Source: Dyadobacter linearis (GTDB taxonomy: Bacteria; Bacteroidota; Bacteroidia; Cytophagales; Spirosomataceae). Taken from it: 64,000 bases of DNA. The notes beneath the pieces are model-generated. The model saw only the letters and a program-made list of their open reading frames with translations. It did no database searches and had not been told where the DNA came from. Made by a program: the position numbers and the translations under genes. Every line of letters starts with the position of its first letter. Within the stretch, counting starts at the first letter, position 1. Below, in pieces: positions 18,237-27,168 of this stretch. The stretch is from contig NZ_CAJRAU010000001.1 in NCBI RefSeq assembly GCF_907165045.1, positions 62,001-126,000 of the forward strand, in the 5' to 3' direction.

Positions 18237-19235
18237 TTAAGGGATAGGATTAATCTGAAATTGCTTTTTGGTCTTGACGATCTCGAAACCGTACATGACA
18301 GACATATTGGTCAATAATTCTTCCGCACTTTCGGCAGGGAAAGAACCTGTGGCGGTTCTGACGGCGAGGGCTTTATCTGCGATATGAACTTCCACGCCAA
18401 ATACTTCACGGATCTTCTCGGCGACGGCGCTCAGCGGGGTGTTGTCAAAAACAAACCGATGTTCTTTCCACGCCATTTCTGCGGCCAGCTCTTTTTCTGA
18501 AAGCATTTCAACTTTGATCGCGCCGCTTTTTACGATGGTCGCGCGCTCACCCGGCTGCATGGTATGCGGCTCCTCGGCAGCGGCCGACGACAATCTTACT
18601 TTTCCTTTATTTAAAACCACATTAGTAAGCTGCTCGCGGGTGTAAACGGTAAACTCCGTTCCAAGTACTGTAATTAGTGAATTGTCCATCGTATGGACCT
18701 GAAACAACTGATGATCAGGCAAATGTGTAATCGCGAATTCCGCTTCGCCTTCCAGATACACATTCCGGTCGGAAGCGCCGAAAGTCCAGCGCGGTACCCT
18801 TAGTACAGAATTGGCATTGAGGGTAACCCGGCTGCCATCCGAAAGCGTTATTTCCTTCATTTTCCCAAAATCAGAAGTGTAACGCTGGTACAACAAATGG
18901 TCTTTAAACATGAAACCCGCGAATGAAACCAGTAGCAGGAAAACAGCGGCAGCTGCGTAACGGTACCAGGTAAACGTTTTGTTGATTGCAAGGTTATTTC
19001 CGGAGGTATCGGCAAGCATTTTTTCAGGCTCCTGCATATATTGTTTGAAACGCGCCAGCGGCTCGCCCAGCTCAGGATCGTACACCGGAAAGGTCGCCTC
19101 CCACTCGGCCAGCCAGGCATAAAACTGCTCCCGGTTTGCCTCCGTTTGCAGCCACTCCCCGATCAGCTTCTTTTGAAGCACGGAAGTACGGCCGGAGAAA
19201 TGTTCAAATAGTAATAGTTTGCTGATCGATGACAT
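18237..19235 (-). CDS. FecR-family anti-sigma factor (cassette 1)
   Basis: Single-pass inner-membrane anti-sigma factor of 332 aa. The N-terminal 90 residues are cytoplasmic and helical (LIGEWLQTEANREQFYAWLAEW), the expected sigma-binding part. Residues 92-110 form the membrane helix. The periplasmic FecR domain follows (about 125-220) with ITLSDGSRVTLNANSVLRVP, VYLEGEAEFAITH and VLGTEFTVYT. A C-terminal DUF4974-like region (about 255-325) has FDNTPLSAVAEKIREVFGVEV, which resembles an STN fold and is the likely contact with the SusC STN domain. It lies between the sigma gene (16-base gap) and SusC (35-base gap). Confidence 0.94.
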   Translation of the reverse strand: MSSISKLLLFEHFSGRTSVLQKKLIGEWLQTEANREQFYAWLAEWEATFPVYDPELGEPLARFKQYMQEPEKMLADTSGNNLAINKTFTWYRYAAAAVFLLLVSFAGFMFKDHLLYQRYTSDFGKMKEITLSDGSRVTLNANSVLRVPRWTFGASDRNVYLEGEAEFAITHLPDHQLFQVHTMDNSLITVLGTEFTVYTREQLTNVVLNKGKVRLSSAAAEEPHTMQPGERATIVKSGAIKVEMLSEKELAAEMAWKEHRFVFDNTPLSAVAEKIREVFGVEVHIADKALAVRTATGSFPAESAEELLTNMSVMYGFEIVKTKKQFQINPIP

Positions 19236-19251
19236 GGTCGGCTTTAATAGC

Positions 19252-19941
19252 TTATTTGAGATTTTGACAGAAAGGAATAATAAACAGCAACACCGACTCC
19301 ACCCAATAATGCCGCAACCCGTTTCGGATCACGTTCAGCGCTTTTGAAATATGCGCTTCCACGGTGCGGGTAGACAAATTCAGCTCCGAGGCGATCTCTT
19401 TGCCACCTTTTCCTTCAAAACGATTCATTACAAATACTTTCTGACATTGCGGCGGAAGTCCCTGCACGAGCGCATTCACCTGCTGGTAAAGCTCCTCGTA
19501 CTGCATCATTTTTTCGGGTAAATGCGAGTTCTCCGGATCGTTTTCAATAGCTGCGTCAATGGGGAAAGTCTTATTCTGCTCCTTTTGTAAATAATTGAAA
19601 CAACGGTTTCTAACCGATCGGAAAAGGTAGGCGCCGTAGGAAATATTGACTGAACGGTATATTTGAGCATCCCAGAAGTTGCAGAAAATGTCGGACACGA
19701 TATCTTCTGCAATATCCTTTGAATACACAAACCTCACTGCGTGGCTGCACATAGGCTTGTAGTAACGCTGGAAAAGCAGCTCACAACCTTTCTGCACGTC
19801 GGTTTCAAAGGTTTTCCGAATAAAAAACTCCGTATCCGCCAACCCATCCAGCCCGGTTCCCGAAGGATCTCCTCCTGCTGCCCTCATTGCGCGCTCCTCT
19901 CCCCCGTTTTCAGAAGAATCAAGACTGGCGAATCCGATCAT
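19252..19941 (-). CDS. ECF RNA polymerase sigma factor (cassette 1)
   Basis: FecI-like sigma factor that should direct transcription of the following FecR-SusC-SusD genes when released by FecR. Region 2 has LLFQRYYKPMCSHAVRFVYS, AEDIVSDIFCNFWD and YLFRSVRNRCFNYLQKEQNK. Region 4 has QVNALVQGLPPQCQKVFVMNRFEGKGGKEIASELNLSTRTVEAHISKALNVIRNG. The hydrophobic tail (VLLFIIPFCQ) is common in the Bacteroidota group of these sigma factors. The N-terminus is uncertain: the longest frame starts at 19941, but a start at 19890 (MRAAGG) would also leave region 2 intact. Confidence 0.92.
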   Translation of the reverse strand: MIGFASLDSSENGGEERAMRAAGGDPSGTGLDGLADTEFFIRKTFETDVQKGCELLFQRYYKPMCSHAVRFVYSKDIAEDIVSDIFCNFWDAQIYRSVNISYGAYLFRSVRNRCFNYLQKEQNKTFPIDAAIENDPENSHLPEKMMQYEELYQQVNALVQGLPPQCQKVFVMNRFEGKGGKEIASELNLSTRTVEAHISKALNVIRNGLRHYWVESVLLFIIPFCQNLK

Positions 19942-20184
19942 AAGTAACCTGTTTTGCTTTCTTAAAGTAGGACAGATGAGACGTAATAATTACCTAATGG
20001 TTTTGAAAAAAAATTTTGCCACTATACAAAAATGCAGTAAATGTTGCTGGTCTTACATCCGAAAGCATTATTTCATTCTGAAAAAACCGCTAAATAAGTT
20101 TTCCTTGAACTAGTTCTCACAGGTTTACTTACAGTCACAAATTATTTCGAATTTCATGCCTACGCTACCTAACCTCCGCAGACC

Positions 20185-20505
20185 ATGCATCAAAATGCCT
20201 ACTACCGCCAGGAATATATCAACCTCCTCCGGACACACGCTCACGAAATAAGCACCAGATCAGCCAGCCTCCACGAACAGCGAAAAGCACTCAAAGTACT
20301 TCAAAATCAAGAGATCAATGCCGCCAGCAGCGGGCTGGGAATGCTGAAACGCATATTCCTGAAAATGAAACATATCCGGGAAATGCGGGCGCTCAACGAT
20401 TCCATGGAGGCAAGCCTGTCCGCACTTCGTTCGGCGCAACAGGAAGAGATCTACAATCTCAAAATGAGCTGGCAACTCAGGCATAGTCTGAACGAAGCAG
20501 GCTGA
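20185..20505 (+). CDS. Small coiled-coil protein, unknown
   Basis: A 106-aa cytoplasmic protein, almost entirely charged helix: HEISTRSASLHEQRKALKVL, then LKRIFLKMKHIREMRALNDS, then LRSAQQEEIYNLKMSW. No signal peptide, membrane segment or known motif is seen. The open frame runs through a region of normal base composition and has a good ATG. A weak 6-bp hairpin at 20550-20565 (CTCGAC, four-base loop, GTCGAG) follows but has no T-tail. It is divergent from the cassette-1 sigma gene (243 bases between, in which I see nothing else definite). Confidence 0.5.
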   Translation: MHQNAYYRQEYINLLRTHAHEISTRSASLHEQRKALKVLQNQEINAASSGLGMLKRIFLKMKHIREMRALNDSMEASLSALRSAQQEEIYNLKMSWQLRHSLNEAG

Positions 20506-20734
20506 ACCTCCCAATTTTTCCATTTATCCTTTCTCTCGTCCATTCCGAGCTCGACTTTCGTCGAGGCCGAACCGGATTGCGCGCCCCGCTCATCATTTCT
20601 GCCAGGTGATTAAGTAAATCACACTTAAAAAAAGCTTAATATTTGCTTAACGGGTCTGGTATCTGCCCGATTTCAGATTTATTTGAATACCAATTCACTT
20701 CATCCAGCAAACCCGAATCACTTTTACGCCACGC

Positions 20735-23284
20735 ATGTGTTTCCGCGCCCTCATTTTATCATTTTTCCTGACGTTCCTTTCCGGATTGCCAAACGAGCTT
20801 TCTGCGCAGGCTTACGGGCTGGGGTTTGAAAGTTTTGAGGCTGTTCAGGACAAACGTACCGGCCTCGACCTCAGTCCCGAGGGTACATTATGCTTTAATG
20901 AAGACTTTGAGCTTTCCTTTGAGCTTTCATTTTTGCCGGATAAAAGAAACTATTTCGGCTACATCGTGCGGCTGATCGAAGACGATAACCGCAATATTGA
21001 TATCCTTTACGACAATTCTGACCTCGTAACCCACCATTTCAAAGTTGTTACCGGCGACCGTTTTTCTACGATCGCATTCAATATCCCCGCTCAGGACCTT
21101 TTTCAGAAATGGAACCGCATTCGCCTGATATTCAACAAAAAACAAAAAACGATCACACTGATTTCCGGTACGCAAAGCTTTCGCCACCCTTTTGAAACAA
21201 GCGGAAAAAGCTGCTATAAAGTGCTTTTCGGCGCTACCCGCTACAAGAATTTCAATACAACGGATGTGCCGGCGATGAAGATCCGGAATGTGCAGGCGTT
21301 TGACAAAGGTGTTCTGAAATACCATTGGCCGCTCGACGAAATGCTCGGCAACAAAGCGACGGAACTGCAAAACCACCGCGACGGACTGGCAACGAATCCA
21401 TTGTGGATCAAAAAAATGCACCACGATTGGCAGGCTTTAAAAACCTTTACGCTGGAAGGCCCGGCTCGTGTGGCCTGTGATCAGGAATCGGGTTCGGTGT
21501 TTATAGTCGGCCAGGATTCGCTGATCAATTACCGTGTCGCCACCAATACCGTACGCTATTTCAGCTACCCTGCCCAGTCGCTTTTTATGGATAATCAGGT
21601 GCTGTATGACAAGTCGCAGGACAAGATCTTCAACATTTTTATCAACGAAAAACAGGTAACTTCTTTCGACCTGAAAACGGGTACCTGGAATAGAAATGTG
21701 CCCGATTCGTCGCAGAAATCGCATTTTCTCCACGCTAATAAGTTCTTTTCACCAACGGAATCTTCTATTTACATACTTGGCGGATACGGACATCTGGAGT
21801 ATAAAGGGAATGTTCAAAAATATGATCTTCGAAACAATAGCTGGACTGATCTCGCAAGAAATGATACCGTTTTCAACCCGAGATATCTCGCTGCATTGGG
21901 GCGCACAAAAACGGGCGCTTACCTGATAGGAGGTTATGGAAGTACCACGGGCAAGCAGATCCTGAATCCGAGAAACTGGTATGATCTGCTTTACTTTAAT
22001 GCGCTTGATGGTTCTTTCAAAAGGTTATATCAGCTAAAATCTCCGGCGGAGGATTTTGTATTTGCCAACTCAATGGTAATCAATGAGAAAGAATCCAGCT
22101 ACTACGCATTGATCTTCCCGAAAGATAAGTTTCAAAGCGAAATGCAGCTGATCCGCGGCTCGCTCAAATCTCCCGATTACGTGGCTGTCGGTTCGAAAAT
22201 ACCTTTCCAATTCCTGGACACAGGCTCATTTGCCGACCTGTTCTACGACCTGCATACCCGCCGCTTTGTAGCTGTTACCCTGCATAAAAACAACAATAAC
22301 CAGACAGTCGCGTCGATCTATTCGCTTTACTCGCCTCCATTGCCGAGCGCCGCGCCAACCGTGGCCCAGGCCGGTGAGCGTAACTACGGACTTTGGGCAG
22401 TGATTGCAGGTGGTGTAATAGTAACTGCGTTGTTGATCTATTTTTACAACAAAAAGAAACCAACATATCCGCCCGTCAGTGAGCCGGTTCGCGCCAGCGT
22501 ACCAAAGTCGGCACCAGAAGAAATATTTTCGGCAGCTACCGATGGATTCAGCCCTATTCCACTTCAAAACAGTATTTTACTTTTTGGAAACCTGCAAATA
22601 TTCGACGAAAACGGGCGAGAGATCACCAAGTCTTTTACGCCACTGCTGAAAGAGTTATTCCTTGTCCTGCTGCTTTACTCCACCCGCCGGGAAGGGATCA
22701 GTTCTGAAAAGTTGAAAGAGTTATTGTGGTCTGACAAATCGGCGGAAAGCGCGCGGAACAACCGTTCGGTCAATATCGCGAAGCTGAAAGCCGTGCTCGA
22801 CCAGCTGAAACATTGCGTGGTTTCGAAAGAGACCGGTTACTGGAAACTGAATGTGGACTACGATTTTCTGCGCGTCGACTACGCCGAATATCTGTCGCTG
22901 GTAAATGGAAAACGCACGTTGACCAAACAGGAAGTGACCCGGCTGGCCAATATTACCAAGCGCGGAAGCTTTCTTTCCAACCAGGAATACGAGTGGCTGG
23001 ACAGTTTCAAATCCGAAGTTTCGAATGAAATTGTGGACGCGTACCTCCGCTACGCCGCCTCTGTGAATATGGCCGAAGATCCTGAATTCCTGATCCGCCT
23101 GGCGAATTACATCTTCTATTTTGATCCCGTGAACGAAGAGGCGATGATCATCAAATGCAAGGCGCTGGCGCATTTAGGCAAACATTCCCTCGCGAAAGCG
23201 ACACTGGAAAACTTCGCCCGCGAGTACAGCCGCATTTATGGCGAAGAGTTCAGCAAGGACATGCCGGAGGTATTGCATTCATGA
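20735..23284 (+). CDS. Membrane-spanning one-component regulator: exported lectin-like/Kelch-like sensor with cytoplasmic SARP-type DNA-binding domain
   Basis: An 849-aa protein with four parts. A signal peptide (1-25) is followed by a LamG/concanavalin-like beta-sandwich (about 30-215; FNEDFELSFELSFLPDK, FQKWNRIRLIFNKKQKTITL). Next is a beta-propeller-like region (about 235-540) with Kelch-type repeats such as SSIYILGGYGHLEYKGNVQK and TKTGAYLIGGYGSTTGKQI. One membrane helix (about 552-571) ends in NKKKP, so the C-terminus should be cytoplasmic. Residues about 605-715 form a winged helix (LLKELFLVLLLYS, GISSEKLKELLW, RSVNIAKLKAVLDQL), followed by a helical BTAD-like tail to 849. This is the layout of a transcription factor that senses an extracytoplasmic ligand directly. 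Its stop codon abuts the stop of the GH43 gene. It may regulate the neighbouring PUL. Confidence 0.8.
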   Translation: MCFRALILSFFLTFLSGLPNELSAQAYGLGFESFEAVQDKRTGLDLSPEGTLCFNEDFELSFELSFLPDKRNYFGYIVRLIEDDNRNIDILYDNSDLVTHHFKVVTGDRFSTIAFNIPAQDLFQKWNRIRLIFNKKQKTITLISGTQSFRHPFETSGKSCYKVLFGATRYKNFNTTDVPAMKIRNVQAFDKGVLKYHWPLDEMLGNKATELQNHRDGLATNPLWIKKMHHDWQALKTFTLEGPARVACDQESGSVFIVGQDSLINYRVATNTVRYFSYPAQSLFMDNQVLYDKSQDKIFNIFINEKQVTSFDLKTGTWNRNVPDSSQKSHFLHANKFFSPTESSIYILGGYGHLEYKGNVQKYDLRNNSWTDLARNDTVFNPRYLAALGRTKTGAYLIGGYGSTTGKQILNPRNWYDLLYFNALDGSFKRLYQLKSPAEDFVFANSMVINEKESSYYALIFPKDKFQSEMQLIRGSLKSPDYVAVGSKIPFQFLDTGSFADLFYDLHTRRFVAVTLHKNNNNQTVASIYSLYSPPLPSAAPTVAQAGERNYGLWAVIAGGVIVTALLIYFYNKKKPTYPPVSEPVRASVPKSAPEEIFSAATDGFSPIPLQNSILLFGNLQIFDENGREITKSFTPLLKELFLVLLLYSTRREGISSEKLKELLWSDKSAESARNNRSVNIAKLKAVLDQLKHCVVSKETGYWKLNVDYDFLRVDYAEYLSLVNGKRTLTKQEVTRLANITKRGSFLSNQEYEWLDSFKSEVSNEIVDAYLRYAASVNMAEDPEFLIRLANYIFYFDPVNEEAMIIKCKALAHLGKHSLAKATLENFAREYSRIYGEEFSKDMPEVLHS

Positions 23285-24859
23285 TCAGTCGTATTTCATG
23301 CGGATTGCATTGATCTCACTTTTGCCGCCACCTTTCCCCGAAACGCTCACACCTACGCGGGGCGCACGGTCCCAGCGCGGCAGCCAGGGCGCCTCCATTT
23401 TGACGCTATTTGAGAGAGAATCAATCTTTTGGCCTTTCACCTCCCAGCTAAATTCGTAAAACCGGCCAAAGCGACTGTCAATTTTCAGGTTCATCAAATT
23501 AAATTTTTCAGGCACTTCCTGCGATCTGATCACTTCTCTTTTACCGTCTTTAATTTGCCAAACCTCGATTAGCTCTTCTCGGACACCGAGCCCGAGCGCA
23601 TTATCAGCATCGCCGTATAATACAATATTTTGCATCAGCTCATTCAATTTCATTTCGGCTGAAAAAGTGTAGTTACCCTTTTTCAATACCAGTCCAATGA
23701 AGCTGCCCACCGGCTGCTCGCTCGTCTTCTCAATGCGCAATGCACCCTTTTCGATCGCATAGGAAGGCTTTGGAAAACGCACGTCATATACCCATGGAGC
23801 CTGCAAGGTATCGCGGGTGTAGTCGAGTGAAAAGCTTGGATTAGTGAGTACAGTGGCGGTGGAAGGCGCTTCTGCCTGGGCTGGCGTCGTTTTTCCGTAC
23901 CTAAAAGCGGGCCATTTTGAAGCTTCGTCCCAAATCAATTCGCTTAGTACTCCCTGACGACCTGTAAAAGTAAACTCCGTTCCATTGTAAGCATGGTGCA
24001 GGTAAAAGTAACGTTTGTCAGGAGTGACAACTACTGTTCCGTGACCCGGACATTTCCAAGTCTCATCTCCAAAAAGTACAGGATTGCCCGAATATTTCGT
24101 CCACGGCCCTTGCAGATTTTCGGCCCGCGCAAAGCCGACCTGGTAATCGCATTGCTCTCCGCAGCACGCGTTGCCGGAATAGAGCATATACCAAAAATTA
24201 CCTCGCTTGAATATAGCCTGACCTTCCGCGCCGCCATTTTCCCAACCTGCCGGATCGGCCTTGATCATTGTAAATTCCTTACCGGTCATTTTCAGTCCGT
24301 CGGCCGAAAGTTCGGCACCCAATATCTCGATACCTTTGTCTTTATCCAGCCCGTAAGCCTTCCAGGTGATGAATAGCTTGTCTTTGTCTTCCACAATAAA
24401 CGCGTCGATCGCTTCATTGGTCCATTCGACAATCACCCCGTGATCCTTAAAACCTTTGGTCAAATCCTTGGTGCTCGCCACGCCGATGAAAGATTTCTGA
24501 TCCGATTTCCGGCGGGCAGTATAGTATACGAAAAACGTCCCATTGCGAAAAAACAGTTCTGGCGCCCAGTAGCTGCCCATTGTCCACTTCGGCAGCTCAT
24601 CAAATACCGGTCCCACATATTCCCAGTCGACCAGATTTTTGGAAGAATAGATCGGATAAGCCGGCCCCCATTCCGAAGAAGTGCCCGCTGCATAATAGGT
24701 ATCCCCCACCCGGATAACCGACGGATCGGCAAAATCACCGGCAATAACCGGGTTGCGATACGTGACTACCCGGGTAGGGGGCGCTTTTTGGGCAAAAAGA
24801 TTGGTATTGAAGAGCAACAATAATGCGAACGCGAGTAACCTGATTTTCATCTTTTTCAT
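23285..24859 (-). CDS. Glycoside hydrolase family 43 enzyme with C-terminal beta-sandwich
   Basis: Secreted glycosidase (signal peptide to about residue 24, ending LFAQ), 524 aa. The GH43 five-bladed propeller is visible from YRNPVIAGDFADPSVIRVGD (catalytic base Asp) through MGSYWAPELFFRNGTFFVYYTAR to GGAEGQAIFKRGNFWYMLYS, whose Glu is the likely general acid. Blade motifs such as GPWTKYSGNPVLFG and PGHGTVVVTPDKRYFYLHHA follow. Residues about 340-524 form a second, lectin-like beta-sandwich as in beta-xylosidase-type GH43 enzymes. GH43 members act on arabinose, xylose or galactose linkages; which applies here is not clear. It is the last gene of the PUL that starts with SusC at 32219. Confidence 0.92.
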   Translation of the reverse strand: MKKMKIRLLAFALLLLFNTNLFAQKAPPTRVVTYRNPVIAGDFADPSVIRVGDTYYAAGTSSEWGPAYPIYSSKNLVDWEYVGPVFDELPKWTMGSYWAPELFFRNGTFFVYYTARRKSDQKSFIGVASTKDLTKGFKDHGVIVEWTNEAIDAFIVEDKDKLFITWKAYGLDKDKGIEILGAELSADGLKMTGKEFTMIKADPAGWENGGAEGQAIFKRGNFWYMLYSGNACCGEQCDYQVGFARAENLQGPWTKYSGNPVLFGDETWKCPGHGTVVVTPDKRYFYLHHAYNGTEFTFTGRQGVLSELIWDEASKWPAFRYGKTTPAQAEAPSTATVLTNPSFSLDYTRDTLQAPWVYDVRFPKPSYAIEKGALRIEKTSEQPVGSFIGLVLKKGNYTFSAEMKLNELMQNIVLYGDADNALGLGVREELIEVWQIKDGKREVIRSQEVPEKFNLMNLKIDSRFGRFYEFSWEVKGQKIDSLSNSVKMEAPWLPRWDRAPRVGVSVSGKGGGKSEINAIRMKYD

Positions 24860-24917
24860 AGATTGGATAAGCTAAGAAAAAGAATAATTTTAGAAATCAG
24901 AAGTTAACCCACGGATA

Positions 24918-26228
24918 CTATTGCGCGCGATCGGGCTTTTGCGCGCCGTAGCCTGTGGCCCCATGGAACCATTTGGCACCCTGGCCGGTGAGCCAGAGGT
25001 AGTAATCGGCAGGTAAGTCTGCTTCAATGCCGACAAATTTACCGTCCCCGTTCAGCGGTGTTTCGCCCTCTTTTTTGGTTTTAAAAATGGCGGTACCCTC
25101 GTCCACTTCGTCGAACATCGCTACATACAGCGCCTCCGCGCCCGACATTTTTGCCCCGGCGATCTGCTTCCAGAGGAACTCGCCTTTTCCGCGTGGGATC
25201 TGGTTGTAAAGTGATTTATCATTTTTAAGATTTCCCCAACTGAAACCAGGAAATACCAGCGGCGCGTAATCGATATTGTTCGTTTTGCACCAGGCAATAT
25301 CGCCCGGCAAATGCGTGCCTGCTACGGAGGTATAGGAAGACGAATTATACCTGCCCACCGCCCAGGGCATCACCACATCCACATTTTTGATCACGGTATG
25401 CAGCAGTGGCGAGTTCTCCGTATCGTTTCCGAACGTGCGCCAGTAGTAAGGTACCCCAAGCAGGATAGAGGCTTTTTTGGTCGGACCTTTGATCTTTTCA
25501 ACGAGTTTTTGAATATCAGAAACCGTGTATTTGCGGCCATCGTTGAACCCTACACCCCATATTGCCACCAGCGGGCGACCGTTGTGGCGCAGGTAGGTCG
25601 GGTTTTGTTTGTTGTCAAAAAGGGCAAACAGCTTTTGCAGTTCCTCCCAATCTTTAACTATAAAATCCATATCCGCCGACACCGAACCGCTGAGATCGTA
25701 CATGATACTGATCGCGCGTCCGTATTTTTTAGAAGCTTTTAATGCGTTTGCGAGCACTTTGTTAAAATGCTTTTTGCCACTCTCGCCCTTCACCTCGCTC
25801 ACAAACCGCTGCATATAAACGCCGTCGATATCATGCTCTTTCATCCATTTGAAATGCAGATCCACGCTCTCCTCGTCGTAGGGACTGTACACTTTTGCAG
25901 TCTCGCCATTCGCGTATTTGAATGCGGTGTTATAGGTTTTGGGATAGTCGGTCACGTCGGGCCAGAAGTCGATGGAAGATGAGCCCGGCTCGAACTTGCC
26001 CCCTTTCTGGTAATGATGCCAGCCCCGGCCAGCCCCGTCGCCCTCGGCCGTGAACCAGCCCTGGTACCCGGCCATCACGAGTCCTTTGTAACTTTTAAAC
26101 AGCACGCCGGTAGTATCGTATTTTACTTCTTCAACTGGTTTAGGATCAACAGGTTTTGCATTATCATCAGCCGCCTTGCAGCTTAAAGAAAGAAAAGGTA
26201 AGAGTAAAAGGAAGTTTAGTATTTTCAT
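24918..26228 (-). CDS. Glycoside hydrolase family 71/99-like lipoprotein
   Basis: A 436-aa exported lipoprotein (lipobox LSLSC, cysteine 17). The TIM-barrel family is recognised from VMAGYQGWFTAEGDG, DFWPDVTDYPKTYNTAFKY, VDLHFKWMKEHDIDGVYMQR and YGRAISIMYDLSG, followed by RPLVAIWGVGFNDG, VVMPWAVGRYN and ALYVAMFDEVDEGTAIFK. The GH99 family includes endo-alpha-mannosidases and mannanases, and GH71 alpha-1,3-glucanases. Many Bacteroidota proteins with this combined signature are uncharacterised. It lies between the DUF3823 gene (10 bases) and GH43 (58 bases) in the same transcription unit, so it should act at the cell surface on the glycan imported by the linked SusC/SusD. Confidence 0.85.
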   Translation of the reverse strand: MKILNFLLLLPFLSLSCKAADDNAKPVDPKPVEEVKYDTTGVLFKSYKGLVMAGYQGWFTAEGDGAGRGWHHYQKGGKFEPGSSSIDFWPDVTDYPKTYNTAFKYANGETAKVYSPYDEESVDLHFKWMKEHDIDGVYMQRFVSEVKGESGKKHFNKVLANALKASKKYGRAISIMYDLSGSVSADMDFIVKDWEELQKLFALFDNKQNPTYLRHNGRPLVAIWGVGFNDGRKYTVSDIQKLVEKIKGPTKKASILLGVPYYWRTFGNDTENSPLLHTVIKNVDVVMPWAVGRYNSSSYTSVAGTHLPGDIAWCKTNNIDYAPLVFPGFSWGNLKNDKSLYNQIPRGKGEFLWKQIAGAKMSGAEALYVAMFDEVDEGTAIFKTKKEGETPLNGDGKFVGIEADLPADYYLWLTGQGAKWFHGATGYGAQKPDRAQ

Positions 26229-26238
26229 GATTTATGTT

Positions 26239-26922
26239 TTATAAAGCCAGCCTTACCGCCTTCGCGTAGTTAAATTTCGATTCCGGCGCGTCAATGATCG
26301 CCCCGACGCGGAAGAAATACTGGCTTCCGGTTTTCAGCACATTGCTGTTCGCAGCCTGATCCAGTTCGATCTGATACGTTTTGTTCGGGTCGCTCGCAGC
26401 GTTGATTTCCTGCTCGGCCAGCGCAGTCCGCATCGGTTCGCCCACGGTCGGTTCGGGGTGCGCATACAAGCCGATCTTGCGGACATTATTGATAACAGTT
26501 TGCTGCAATTTGAAGCTGGCGACCACTTTTGTCCCCACTTTTTCGATCTTTACATCTTTCACCCGAATGTAAGGCTGCACCTTGAAATCCAGCTGGGTGG
26601 CACCATTGACCTGCACATCCTGCGGGGTAACCGGCACAAAATTCCCCCGCACCGGCGCAATGCTGTACGTATTGGAGAATACCAGATTGTTCCGGTAAGA
26701 ACCGTCATTTTTGAAAATCATCAGCTGCTTCGTCTGCGACTCATAACCATGCTCAATATACTCGATCGCGCTGCCCCGGATAATATCCTGCTCGACCGGC
26801 TCATTGGTCTCCGCATCCAGAATCGTCCCAAACAACTGCGCATCCGGCGCCGGATAATTATCAATGCTGCATCCGGTAAGAAGGAGGAGCAGGAAGAAGA
26901 GATGTAGTTTTAGTGTTTTCAT
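26239..26922 (-). CDS. DUF3823 lipoprotein (SusE/F-like accessory of a PUL)
   Basis: A 227-aa lipoprotein (lipobox LLLTGC, cysteine 18). The DUF3823 signature begins right after the anchor: IDNYPAPDAQLFGTILDAET, then ESQTKQLMIFKNDGSYRNNL and FVPVTPQDVQVNGATQLDFK. A second beta domain runs from about residue 130 to the end (VKIEKVGTKVVASFKLQQ, YFFRVGAIIDAPESKFNYAK). DUF3823 proteins sit between SusD and glycosidases in PULs and are thought to be surface glycan-binding proteins. The gene is separated from SusD by a 246-base spacer with an unusual purine/pyrimidine inverted repeat. Confidence 0.88.
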   Translation of the reverse strand: MKTLKLHLFFLLLLLTGCSIDNYPAPDAQLFGTILDAETNEPVEQDIIRGSAIEYIEHGYESQTKQLMIFKNDGSYRNNLVFSNTYSIAPVRGNFVPVTPQDVQVNGATQLDFKVQPYIRVKDVKIEKVGTKVVASFKLQQTVINNVRKIGLYAHPEPTVGEPMRTALAEQEINAASDPNKTYQIELDQAANSNVLKTGSQYFFRVGAIIDAPESKFNYAKAVRLAL

Positions 26923-26943
26923 ATGTTGGTTGTTTTTAAGGTT

Positions 26944-27164
26944 GGGAAGAAAGGGAGGAAAGGGAGGATGGAGGAATGGAGGAAGGAGGAACGGAGGAAG
27001 GAGGAAAGGGAGGATGGAGGAACGGAGGAAGGAAGAAGAAAAGGGGAGATATAAACATAGTAATGCGTTAAAACGTTGTATTATCTTAATACACTAAATC
27101 ATAAAGTTCTTCTCCTTCCCCCCTTTCCTCCATCCTCCCTTCCTCCCTTCCTCCCTTCCTCCCT
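26944..27164. repeat. Purine-tract/pyrimidine-tract inverted repeat inside the PUL
   Basis: On the plus strand, 26944-27049 is almost pure purine, made of GGAGGAA, GGAGGAT and AAGGGAGG units. 27108-27164 is the complementary pyrimidine tract (CTTCCTCCC units). The 58 bases between them are AT-rich. In the minus-strand transcript the GGAGG-rich arm comes first and could pair with the CCTCC-rich arm to form a very long hairpin between SusD and DUF3823. A triplex structure in the DNA is also possible. It contains no gene. Confidence 0.85.
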
Positions 27165-27168
27165 AATT

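Noticed and set aside
20550..20565. Hairpin CTCGAC-TTTC-GTCGAG as a terminator
   Set aside because: The stem is short and has no T-run after it, so it was not listed as a separate feature.
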